Below are positions 53,198 through 59,326 of a DNA stretch of 59,326 bases, piece by piece. This stretch comes from Paenibacillus oryzisoli. Its GTDB lineage: Bacteria; Bacillota; Bacilli; Paenibacillales; NBRC-103111. The stretch is from positions 356 to 59,681 of the forward strand of contig NZ_LYPB01000061.1 of the NCBI RefSeq assembly GCF_001653565.1, in the 5' to 3' direction. Both the position numbers and the translations under genes were made by a program. The stretch's first letter is position 1. Each line of letters begins with the position of its first letter. A model generated the notes under the pieces. The model saw only the letters and a program-made list of their open reading frames with translations, was not told the DNA's origin and made no database searches.

Positions 53198-54301
53198 TTA
53201 TTTACTACTAGTTTGAATTGCTGTTACCTTTCCATCTTCAAAATATATATACCCCATACGTTCATATACCCATTGTTCACTAGTGCCATACTTTGTAGTA
53301 GTCTTGTTCGTGCGACTAGGCTTGCCCCAAGTGGATTTTTCTACTTGTTCCGCTGTCATTCCTATCGTTGGTTGTACTGGCGTAGGCAAGGAAGCTATTC
53401 TAGCTTTATCTGCACGATTATCTTGAATTTCTTTGGCATATTTCTTTTGTAGCGGTTTAATTTCACTAGATAGCAAACCATCGTAATCGTCATCAATATT
53501 TGCCAAATAGCTTATCATACAGTCATTTTTTTCGTAACTTGAACACTTTGTTGTTAGGGCAAAATGATAGTCATATAATGCTCTAACTGTTTTGTTCTTT
53601 TTCAATGTGTCAGAAGCGAAATTCCACATCTTATTAGAGGAATTATCTTTAATATGAGTAACTAGTTGTTCATAAAATCTATCTGTTTCTAACTTAATCT
53701 CCTTTGACAATAATCCATTGTAGTTTTCTGGAATAGTGAGAATCATATCTCTTGAAAATTGAGGGTTAGCATCTTTTGTCTGAAACGCTGTAATGTAGTT
53801 ATATAATACTGAATATGTGGAATCTTCCTTATCATATTTGGAGTTATTGATTATTGCTTTGGCACTTTTGTAATCCTTTTGATTGATGAGATTTGCTATT
53901 TCATTCAATTCCGCTTGTATAAAATTGGCTTTAACTTTGCTCTTCCAGTCATTTATCTTTTCCTTCAATACTCCTTGATAATCATCAGGTATCGCCGCTA
54001 TATCGTCTATCACAGTCTTATATGCAGACAAGTCAGATTCCCCATTACTTATCTTTTCATATTTCATATATGCAACTAGGAACTTTTTCAGTATTTCTCC
54101 ATCTTTATACTCCTTTACTACTTCAACGCTTAAACTCGCATCTTCCCATTTTTCGTCATTGATTAACCCAATTACCTTTGAGTATTCTTCATCTAGGTTT
54201 ATTTGACTATTTACATTTACAGGGGAAGCCTGTTTTGTGTTACACCCTACAACTGTCAGCAAAGAAAGAGTAACTAAAATGGAAAGTATTATGTTTCTCA
54301 T
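53198..54301 (-). CDS. Lipoprotein with three internal repeats and BamE/SmpA-like end
   Basis: A 367-residue lipoprotein (lipobox TVVGC20). Three helical segments of about 80-86 residues each contain I-P/D-D/E-x-Y-x-G-V/L-L-x-x-E-I (I104, I190, I269), suggesting a TPR-like array. The last 55 residues (TIGMTAEQVEKSTWGKP, YGTSEQWVYERMGYIYFEDG) match the SmpA/OmlA/BamE-like fold. Likely element cargo exposed on the cell surface; function unknown. It begins at the boundary with the divergent XRE gene. Confidence 0.75.
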   Translation of the reverse strand: MRNIILSILVTLSLLTVVGCNTKQASPVNVNSQINLDEEYSKVIGLINDEKWEDASLSVEVVKEYKDGEILKKFLVAYMKYEKISNGESDLSAYKTVIDDIAAIPDDYQGVLKEKINDWKSKVKANFIQAELNEIANLINQKDYKSAKAIINNSKYDKEDSTYSVLYNYITAFQTKDANPQFSRDMILTIPENYNGLLSKEIKLETDRFYEQLVTHIKDNSSNKMWNFASDTLKKNKTVRALYDYHFALTTKCSSYEKNDCMISYLANIDDDYDGLLSSEIKPLQKKYAKEIQDNRADKARIASLPTPVQPTIGMTAEQVEKSTWGKPSRTNKTTTKYGTSEQWVYERMGYIYFEDGKVTAIQTSSK

Positions 54302-54420
54302 TGGTTATGTCCTCTCAATTTTTAAATATAAATGAACAATATGTAATTTATATCCATTTAGTAGGATACTTCTTCTGTGATCTATTGTCAATGCAATTTG
54401 ATAATAGACTAAAAGAGGTA

Positions 54421-54678
54421 ATGGTATTGAAAAGGATTGCTATCATTAAGACAATAATGGGAAAAATCATAAAAGCACGCAGAATAAAGCAGGGTTTAAG
54501 CCAAGAAGATTTGGCAGGAATATGTGAAGTTGATCGTAGCTATATTAGCCAATTGGAAAGAGGGCTTAATGAGCCTTCTGTAAGTAAGCTATTTGAGTTA
54601 TGCGAAGGTTTGAATATGAAGCCCTCAGACTTTATAAAATTGGTTGAAATTGAATATGAAAAGCAAAAAAGCGATTAA
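54421..54678 (+). CDS. XRE-family DNA-binding protein
   Basis: A small helix-turn-helix protein. The HTH core IIKARRIKQGLSQEDLAGICE and VDRSYISQLERGLNEPSVSK are of the XRE/Cro type. The frame is open from 54301; AAAGAGG lies just before ATG 54421 and TTG 54427, which best fit a start (85 or 83 residues); an ATG at 54457 would give 73 residues. Divergent from the lipoprotein gene, which it may regulate. Confidence 0.7.
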   Translation: MVLKRIAIIKTIMGKIIKARRIKQGLSQEDLAGICEVDRSYISQLERGLNEPSVSKLFELCEGLNMKPSDFIKLVEIEYEKQKSD

Positions 54679-54789
54679 CTCAATATTTGAAAGTTAGCCA
54701 AGCTATTCTATACCTATTGATTTTAAAGCGTAAAAAATAACAACTATCAAATAAATAGGTGTTATTTTTTACGAAATTAAATTAAAACA

Positions 54790-55737
54790 CTACAAGTTAA
54801 ATACTGCTCCATTAACCACTTGTTTGGGAAAGTCAATCTCTAACTCCATCAGATTATTTGCTCTTGGAAACTGTAACTGTTCAATCATATGTTTTCTGCT
54901 TTGAAGTGTTTTAGGTGAATACAGCTCTTTTAGGACAAATTCGCCAAAAGTTTCACTTATCATTCTAAAGCCTAATATTGTTTCCGCATTACTGATGCTT
55001 TTTTGTTGTTTTAACCAATCGAGAGTTAACTCGTTATCTATGTTTTGGAAGGTTATGCCTTCCAGTATTGGCTTGGTTATGTGTTCAAAAAATTCTCTTG
55101 TTAGTAGTTCAACTGCTCTTTTCTTTGGCGAGAATTTTCGAATGTCTGCATCAGAAGGGCTAACTTCAAGCCTGAGAATACCCTCTGCCTGTTTTATTGT
55201 ATCGTTTGATTCCTTGTCATTTATGCATTGTTTGGCTTTGTCATAGAACATAATTCGACTACTTTTGTTTCCAAAGATCACAGTTTCATTATGATTATAG
55301 ACATTCGTGTTTTTGTATGGCATTCTTCGTTTTGCCAGTTGCATAATGTAATCGCTTACGTTTGAGCCTACTTGAAAGTTCCAACAAACATCTACTCTGC
55401 TTGTTATTGTCCATTCAGAAGGGTCTACATCTATATGTAGTAAGTTATACAAATGATTCCTTAGCTTCTTAAAGAAATTCGCTACATCTTCTTGACCAAC
55501 CATTTGAATGTTATTTCCAAATAGAAACTTTGGAATGGATAGTTGTAATGATAATATCAGGCTTCTACTGTTATAGACAAGATAAGGTATCTTTTCGTCT
55601 TTCAACTTATATACAACGTTGATTTCACCTGTAGTTCTGTCCAAGTAAGTTATAGATTCTACCTTATCAACTAGTTTTTCAAACACTGAATCATCAATGT
55701 AAATATTATTAGCCTTTAATTTGATTGTATCAAACAA
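54790..55737 (-). CDS. Phage/plasmid replication initiator (gene II/X family)
   Basis: A 315-residue protein whose N-terminus (LFDTIKLKANNIYI) and core (DVDPSEWTITSRVDVCWNFQ; RIMFYDKAKQCIND; EGILRLEVSPSD) match gene II/X-type replication proteins of rolling-circle phages and plasmids. It should nick an origin strand and start replication. The start is TTG at 55737 after AAGGGAGTATTCAATG; an out-of-frame ATG overlaps it. Implies that the excised element replicates as a circle. Confidence 0.75.
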   Translation of the reverse strand: MFDTIKLKANNIYIDDSVFEKLVDKVESITYLDRTTGEINVVYKLKDEKIPYLVYNSRSLILSLQLSIPKFLFGNNIQMVGQEDVANFFKKLRNHLYNLLHIDVDPSEWTITSRVDVCWNFQVGSNVSDYIMQLAKRRMPYKNTNVYNHNETVIFGNKSSRIMFYDKAKQCINDKESNDTIKQAEGILRLEVSPSDADIRKFSPKKRAVELLTREFFEHITKPILEGITFQNIDNELTLDWLKQQKSISNAETILGFRMISETFGEFVLKELYSPKTLQSRKHMIEQLQFPRANNLMELEIDFPKQVVNGAVFNL

Positions 55738-55817
55738 ACATTGAATACTCCCTTTCTTTAGAAATAATAGTAGTAGCGGCGGAAAAATTTTCCCCAGAAT
55801 TTAGCATGTTATAAGAA

Positions 55818-56627
55818 TCAGGCACTAGCTTGATTTCCTACTTGTATTCTCTTAAAGCTTAGTCCCAAACTATTTATAGGAATAATATGTTCTTTACGTT
55901 CAAGAAGGTCATTTATTCCCCTTGTATTATCAATTAAATACTTGCTATGAACTACTTTTATAGAATACTGAGCAGTTTCATATTCTTGGGGTGTACCATT
56001 TTGAGTCTGGATTATTATTGATAATCCATTACCCAAGTTATGGACTTTTCCAGTATTTATATTGTTACATGCATTTACTGGAACGCCAACACTTTTTAAA
56101 TATTCCTTTACATCTTTAATACTTGCAAATTCTTTCACATTACCAAACTGCTTATCCCTAATTTCAAGCATATAGCAGGGCTTAGCATTTGCCTGTATTG
56201 AACCCTCTTTTAAAGATTGGACAATTATATTATCCCTTGTATAATTGCCAATATCACCAACTCTTCCAATTGAAGGTTTATCTGAATTATCTCCTGTTTT
56301 CTCAAATATAGCTGTCTGATTTCTCCAATCACCCATCCATTTTTTGTCATTAGACAAGTCATCAACAATTTCCTTAATTCTATTCCAACCACAACTGACA
56401 TTTTCATAAGGTGAAATAATATAGTTTTTTTGACCACGCTTATACACATTTTTGGCAGAACTTTTAAGTTGGTAAATAGCTAAATCTTCTAATCTTTTTC
56501 TCGCTTTATACTGCTTTTGATAATCCCTTCGACAATCCAAGCAATGACTATTCTTTTCAATAAAATCTTTGAATTTCTTCTCTTCCTTGCATTTTGTGCA
56601 TTTTTTCATTACATCTATTTTTGTCAT
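55818..56627 (-). CDS. Zinc-ribbon protein with HNH-like segment, phage type
   Basis: A 269-residue protein, not firmly recognised. N-terminal zinc ribbon (C-x2-C at residue 10-13, C-x2-C at 29-32) and a long basic helix (RRDYQKQYKARKR). The central segment KPSIGRVGDIGNYTRDNIIVQS resembles the conserved block of HNH-like/phage endonucleases (usual form SIDRIDNSKGYTxDN) but key residues differ. The C-terminal third has no clear domain. The start follows GAGGATTGCTAA. It lies between the replication gene and the excisionase-like gene in one leftward transcript. Confidence 0.6.
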   Translation of the reverse strand: MTKIDVMKKCTKCKEEKKFKDFIEKNSHCLDCRRDYQKQYKARKRLEDLAIYQLKSSAKNVYKRGQKNYIISPYENVSCGWNRIKEIVDDLSNDKKWMGDWRNQTAIFEKTGDNSDKPSIGRVGDIGNYTRDNIIVQSLKEGSIQANAKPCYMLEIRDKQFGNVKEFASIKDVKEYLKSVGVPVNACNNINTGKVHNLGNGLSIIIQTQNGTPQEYETAQYSIKVVHSKYLIDNTRGINDLLERKEHIIPINSLGLSFKRIQVGNQASA

Positions 56628-56689
56628 TTAGCAATCCTCTTCCATAATGTTTTTTCAATTTGACATTAAAATCTCATACGCAAATACAA

Positions 56690-56884
56690 CTATTCTTGTT
56701 TTCCTTCAAGCCATTTAATGAAAACTTCTTTTCCAACCAAAATTCTCTTACCAACTTTTGCAATGTGGAATTGTCCAGAATTTACGAGTTCGTATGCTTG
56801 TACTCTTCCTATACCCAAGATGTTTTGAATATCCTTTACGGTCAACACAGAAGGGTATTCAAGTTTACTGATGTAGCATGTCAT
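56690..56884 (-). CDS. Excisionase-like helix-turn-helix protein
   Basis: A 64-residue protein of the excisionase/AlpA MerR-like HTH type: LTVKDIQNILGIGRVQAYEL, followed by a wing (GQFHIAKVGKRILVGKEVF). The start follows AAAGGAGTG. It likely directs excision with the integrase or activates leftward transcription. Confidence 0.8.
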   Translation of the reverse strand: MTCYISKLEYPSVLTVKDIQNILGIGRVQAYELVNSGQFHIAKVGKRILVGKEVFIKWLEGKQE

Positions 56885-56941
56885 TCTATTTAGTCACTCC
56901 TTTCTGTCAAGTGAATACGAGCCTCATTCTAATGAAAAAGG

Positions 56942-57484
56942 TTATCGTGTAATTTTTTTAATTTTCTTCATAATATTAAGAATTTCTTCGTTATACTTTT
57001 CATAACGTCTATAGTTATGTACACCAAATTCATCATTTTCAAAATTCACTACATAGATTAGAAGATCAAGTATCTTTTTGGATTCGCTATTTGATAATAT
57101 TTTGATTACATTAGTTAGCAAATCTCTGTTATAATCTGCTTCTTGTTCATTGTCATCTTCAACTAGACTTTTTACTCGCAAAAGTATTTCATCATTTTTT
57201 CTTGAAATGTGCTCATGAAATATTTCACTTGTATTTTCGTACTCTGCATGCATAGTTTGGAAATATGCTATTTGTACTTCCATTTTTTCTGAATCATTTA
57301 GTTCCTTTTGAAAAAAGGATTCTTTTAACCCAAAATGCTTAGATAGTTGCTTCAAACGAACTTCGGGTATGTTTCGTTTTTGCTTTAGCCAGTCGTTTAC
57401 AGTTTGTCTACTGACTCCAAGACTCTGGGATATTTGATTATAATTGGTTTTATAAACCTTTATAATATATTCAAGTCCAATCAT
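56942..57484 (-). CDS. Element repressor (XRE-family)
   Basis: A 180-residue DNA-binding protein with an N-terminal HTH (YNQISQSLGVSRQTVNDWLKQ) and a helical C-terminal half (VKSLVEDDNEQEADYNRDLLT). The start ATG at 57484 follows GAGGGAAGATAAT; a GTG five codons upstream would hide that site. It is divergent from the integrase gene and the two palindromes between them are its likely operators. No RecA-cleavable LexA-type domain is visible. Confidence 0.82.
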   Translation of the reverse strand: MIGLEYIIKVYKTNYNQISQSLGVSRQTVNDWLKQKRNIPEVRLKQLSKHFGLKESFFQKELNDSEKMEVQIAYFQTMHAEYENTSEIFHEHISRKNDEILLRVKSLVEDDNEQEADYNRDLLTNVIKILSNSESKKILDLLIYVVNFENDEFGVHNYRRYEKYNEEILNIMKKIKKITR

Positions 57485-57512
57485 ATTATCTTCCCTCACT
57501 ATATTTAATGTT

Positions 57513-57530
57513 GACTTACATTTGTAAGTC
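57513..57530. promoter_or_regulatory. Operator palindrome 1
   Basis: GACTTACATTTGTAAGTC is an 18-bp perfect palindrome. It starts eight bases past the predicted leftward -10, so a bound repressor would block the repressor/replication transcript. Confidence 0.75.
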
Positions 57531-57537
57531 TAGTATT

Positions 57538-57567
57538 ATCGTATCATAGCCTGTTCTCGAATGTCAA
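57538..57567 (-). promoter_or_regulatory. Leftward element promoter
   Basis: On the minus strand TTGACA (57567-57562), an 18-bp spacer and TACGAT (57543-57538). Operator 1 overlaps the start site. No clear promoter was found for the rightward integrase gene, although operator 2 lies close upstream of it. Confidence 0.5.
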
Positions 57568-57586
57568 GGCACTAGAGCGGCATTTA

Positions 57587-57604
57587 GACTTACATTTGTA
57601 AGTC
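57587..57604. promoter_or_regulatory. Operator palindrome 2
   Basis: A second exact copy of GACTTACATTTGTAAGTC, 74 bp from the first and 30 bp before the integrase start. It could repress the integrase and cooperate with operator 1. Confidence 0.75.
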
Positions 57605-57634
57605 ATTAAAAACTCAGTCTAGGATGGTGTCAAA

Positions 57635-58765
57635 ATGCCAGTATTCAAAGATCAAAACGCAAAAAAGAACTCATGGTTCTATGTTCTTGAACTAGGTAAA
57701 GATGCAAATGGGAAAAGGAAAAACAAAAAGAAAAGAGGATTCAAAACAAAGAAGGAAGCTGAGAAGGCACTTGTAGAGGCACAGAGTGCATTGAACAAGG
57801 GGGAATACATCGAGCCTTCTAAGATACTCTATAAAGAATATCTAACTCAATGGTTAATTGAGAAACAACAAACAATAAAAAGGCAATCAGCGAAGACTAC
57901 CGAACAAATAGTTAGGACTCATATTGTTCCTTCAATTGGTTGCATCCCACTATGCAATCTAAATACTTTGCATATTCAAAAATTCGTCAATGAACTACAT
58001 AAAAAGGGCTTGGCAGATGGGACAATTAAACGAATCTTTAATGTGGTCAACACTTCATTAAACAAAGCAGAAAAGTTACAACTCGTTCAGAAGAACGTAG
58101 CTTCTACAATTGACAAACCAAAAGTCAATCACAAAGAAATGAAAGCTTGGGACGTTAACGAAGTTCAGCATTTTTTGGAATTAGCTAGGAATAACCGTTA
58201 TTACATAGCATTCCATCTAGCCATAATGACTGGAATGAGACAAGGTGAAATTTTGGGGTTAAGATGGCAAGATGTTGATTTAGAGGGTGCTTTGTTGAGG
58301 ATAACCCAAACCATCAGCCATGATGGAAAGGAGTTCGTACAAGGGGCAAAATCTGCCTCAGGAGTTCGCACCATCGCTTTACCCCCTGAGACTGTCACTG
58401 CACTTAAAACCCATCGCCATATGACCTCACAGGAGCGTCTACAGATAGGGGAGATGTATCAAGTCAGTGGATTGGTAGTTTGTACATCGAAGGGGACTAA
58501 AATGCTTCCTAGAAGTTTGAGTACAGTCTGGGCTTCGTTACTGGGGAAATCAGGACTTCCTAAAATTCGTTTCCATGATCTGAGACATACTCATGCTTCA
58601 TTGATGCTAAAGATGGGGGTACATGCAAAAGTGGTTTCTGAACGCTTGGGACATTCCTCTATACAAATCACATTGGATAGATACTCTCACCTATTACCAA
58701 ACATGCAGGAAGAAGCGGCAAATGGTCTTGGTCAGATGATTTTCAAGGCTTCAAATGCGCTTTAG
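57635..58765 (+). CDS. Tyrosine integrase
   Basis: A 376-residue site-specific recombinase. N-terminal AP2-like arm-binding domain (residues about 10-50), SAM-like core-binding domain (60-165), and catalytic domain with R202 (TGMRQGE), K239, H314-x-x-R317 (HDLRH), H340 (RLGHSS) and nucleophile Y350 (DRYSHL). The full set is present, so it is probably active. The start follows GGATGGTG. It ends 111 bp from the tRNA-Leu and is the element's integration enzyme. Confidence 0.95.
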   Translation: MPVFKDQNAKKNSWFYVLELGKDANGKRKNKKKRGFKTKKEAEKALVEAQSALNKGEYIEPSKILYKEYLTQWLIEKQQTIKRQSAKTTEQIVRTHIVPSIGCIPLCNLNTLHIQKFVNELHKKGLADGTIKRIFNVVNTSLNKAEKLQLVQKNVASTIDKPKVNHKEMKAWDVNEVQHFLELARNNRYYIAFHLAIMTGMRQGEILGLRWQDVDLEGALLRITQTISHDGKEFVQGAKSASGVRTIALPPETVTALKTHRHMTSQERLQIGEMYQVSGLVVCTSKGTKMLPRSLSTVWASLLGKSGLPKIRFHDLRHTHASLMLKMGVHAKVVSERLGHSSIQITLDRYSHLLPNMQEEAANGLGQMIFKASNAL

Positions 58766-58775
58766 TTTAGTAAAG

Positions 58776-58794
58776 GTTGCCAAGATGTTGCCAA
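58776..58794. repeat. Right arm-type integrase site (direct repeats)
   Basis: GTTGCCAA at 58776 and again at 58787, the same motif pair as near the left end, about 90 bp from the crossover region. Confidence 0.55.
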
Positions 58795-58847
58795 TTCTGT
58801 TTTCCAAGCGAAAAACACGTATGAAAACGATGCTACTAAAAATAGAA

Positions 58848-58872
58848 AAAACCCTTATCGAATAAGGGTTTT
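58848..58872 (-). terminator. Terminator after tRNA-Leu, supplied by the element
   Basis: AAAACCCTTAT and ATAAGGGTTTT pair over 11 bp; on the minus strand a T run follows. It lies inside the element, replacing the host terminator now at 52243-52268. Confidence 0.8.
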
Positions 58873-58881
58873 AAACTGGGA

Positions 58882-58963
58882 TGCGGTCGGGGGGATTTGA
58901 ACCCCCACGCCTTGTGAGCGCCACCCCCTCAAGATGGTGTGTCTGCCGTTCCACCACGACCGC
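58882..58963 (-). tRNA. tRNA-Leu (GAG)
   Basis: An 82-nt class II tRNA with acceptor GCGGTCG/CGACCGC, anticodon stem CCATC/GGTGG, anticodon loop TTGAGGG (anticodon GAG), a long variable arm and T-stem GGGGG/CCCCC. CCA is not encoded. It is intact, but its 3' half is shared with the element end, so it is a composite of host and element DNA. Confidence 0.92.
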
Positions 58964-58977
58964 TAAAGAAAGTATAC

Positions 58978-59048
58978 TGGGGATCTAGGATTTGAACCTA
59001 GGCATGACGGAGTCAAAGTCCGTTGCCTTACCGCTTGGCTAATCCCCA
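58978..59048 (-). tRNA. tRNA-Gln (TTG)
   Basis: Acceptor TGGGGAT/ATCCCCA, anticodon stem ACGGA/TCCGT with loop CTTTGAC (anticodon TTG). CCA not encoded. Confidence 0.92.
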
Positions 59049-59062
59049 TTAAGTAGGGAAAA

Positions 59063-59137
59063 GGGCGACCGATGGGACTTGAACCCACGAATGCCGGATC
59101 CACAAACCGGTGCGTTAACCCCTTCGCCACGATCGCC
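59063..59137 (-). tRNA. tRNA-His (GTG)
   Basis: Acceptor GGCGATC/GGTCGCC with discriminator C, anticodon stem CCGGT/TCCGG-type with loop TTGTGGA (anticodon GTG). G-1 is not clearly encoded. Confidence 0.9.
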
Positions 59138-59245
59138 ACAGTAGGAATATTATTCCCTAAAAACTAGATACGAAACTTCAACGTAAGTCTTACTCTTAGG
59201 ATAAAGCATATGCTTCCGAAGCCAGTTTTCCTCCGGAAAGCTTGA

Positions 59246-59326
59246 GGTTAAGCCCTCGACCGATTAGTATTCGTCAGCTGCATACGTTGCCGCACTTCCA
59301 CCTCGAACCTATCAACCTCGTCGTCT
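59246..59326 (-). rRNA. 23S rRNA, 3' end (partial)
   Basis: The reverse strand reads GAATACTAATCGGTCGAGGG then CTTAACC, the conserved 3' terminus of Firmicutes 23S rRNA. The rest lies outside the window. Between this end and tRNA-His (59138-59245) there is no room for a 5S gene and none is recognised. Confidence 0.92.

Larger units (their letters stand above)
52281..58931. mobile_element. Integrative element in tRNA-Leu(GAG), about 6.6 kb
   Basis: Bounded by direct repeats of the tRNA-Leu 3' half, with the tyrosine integrase next to the intact tRNA. It is visibly more AT-rich than the flanks. Contents: XhlA-like protein, lipoprotein, two XRE-type regulators, gene II/X-type replication protein, zinc-ribbon protein, excisionase-like protein, integrase. 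No capsid, terminase, portal or conjugation genes are seen, so it is a small replicative integrative element or satellite rather than a full prophage or ICE. Confidence 0.85.

Noticed and set aside
1..59326. CRISPR array
   Set aside because: The tandem repeats at 1-300, 26642-26695 and 27001-27247 have no repeat-spacer alternation and there are no cas genes.

Overview
The window looks like chromosomal DNA of a sporulating, moderate-GC Gram-positive of the Paenibacillus type. The reasons are strong AGGAGG-type ribosome binding sites with frequent TTG/GTG starts, a FapR-type operator, cre boxes, LplB/YtcP-type sugar ABC systems, a spore-coat-type YheC/YheD protein, CgeB-like glycosyltransferases and a giant WIAG-tail repeat protein. 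No species assignment is possible from sequence alone.

Layout. 1-380: tandem 113-bp units with double hairpins, then the end of a CysJ-like reductase lacking its flavodoxin domain (382-1536). 1822-7450: a leftward carbohydrate locus (AraC regulator, solute-binding lipoprotein, two permeases, Cys-type sulfatase), facing a second AraC gene and an ADP-ribosylglycohydrolase-family gene. 10070-11157: fabH behind a sigma-A promoter with a near-ideal FapR operator. 11183-26428: a 15-kb spore-surface glycosylation locus. It holds dTDP-rhamnose genes rfbA/B/D without rfbC, two CgeB-like and three family-2 glycosyltransferases, four small proteins, a 1110-residue protein with about 92 in-phase ten-residue repeats, a CotSA-like family-4 glycosyltransferase, and a YheC/D-type ATP-grasp protein behind a sigma-K-like promoter. 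26429-27361: decayed and repetitive DNA including a remnant of a second yheC/D-like gene.

27362-42068 is mostly housekeeping or accessory metabolism: NagZ-like lipoprotein, phosphatidylserine decarboxylase, Fsr-like transporter, ACT-domain malic enzyme, MocR regulator with paired direct repeats, GNAT, an aminotransferase, and a four-gene operon (ALDH, alanine-racemase-like, sugar-lactone oxidase, MFS) with a perfect cre box upstream. 42433-52163 is a glucuronoxylan-type utilisation locus: AraC, GH67 alpha-glucuronidase, two permeases, solute-binding lipoprotein, and a GH2 enzyme broken by an apparent one-base frameshift.

52281-58931 is a 6.6-kb AT-rich integrative element inserted in the 3' half of tRNA-Leu(GAG). 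It has a tyrosine integrase, a divergent repressor with two perfect 18-bp palindromes, an excisionase-like protein, a zinc-ribbon protein, a gene II/X-type replication protein, an XRE protein, a lipoprotein and an XhlA-like protein. The element rebuilt the tRNA with its own 3' half; the displaced host half lies at 52281-52336, and the two copies differ by two changes that compensate each other in the T-stem. The window ends with tRNA-Leu, tRNA-Gln, tRNA-His and the 3' end of a 23S rRNA gene, all leftward.
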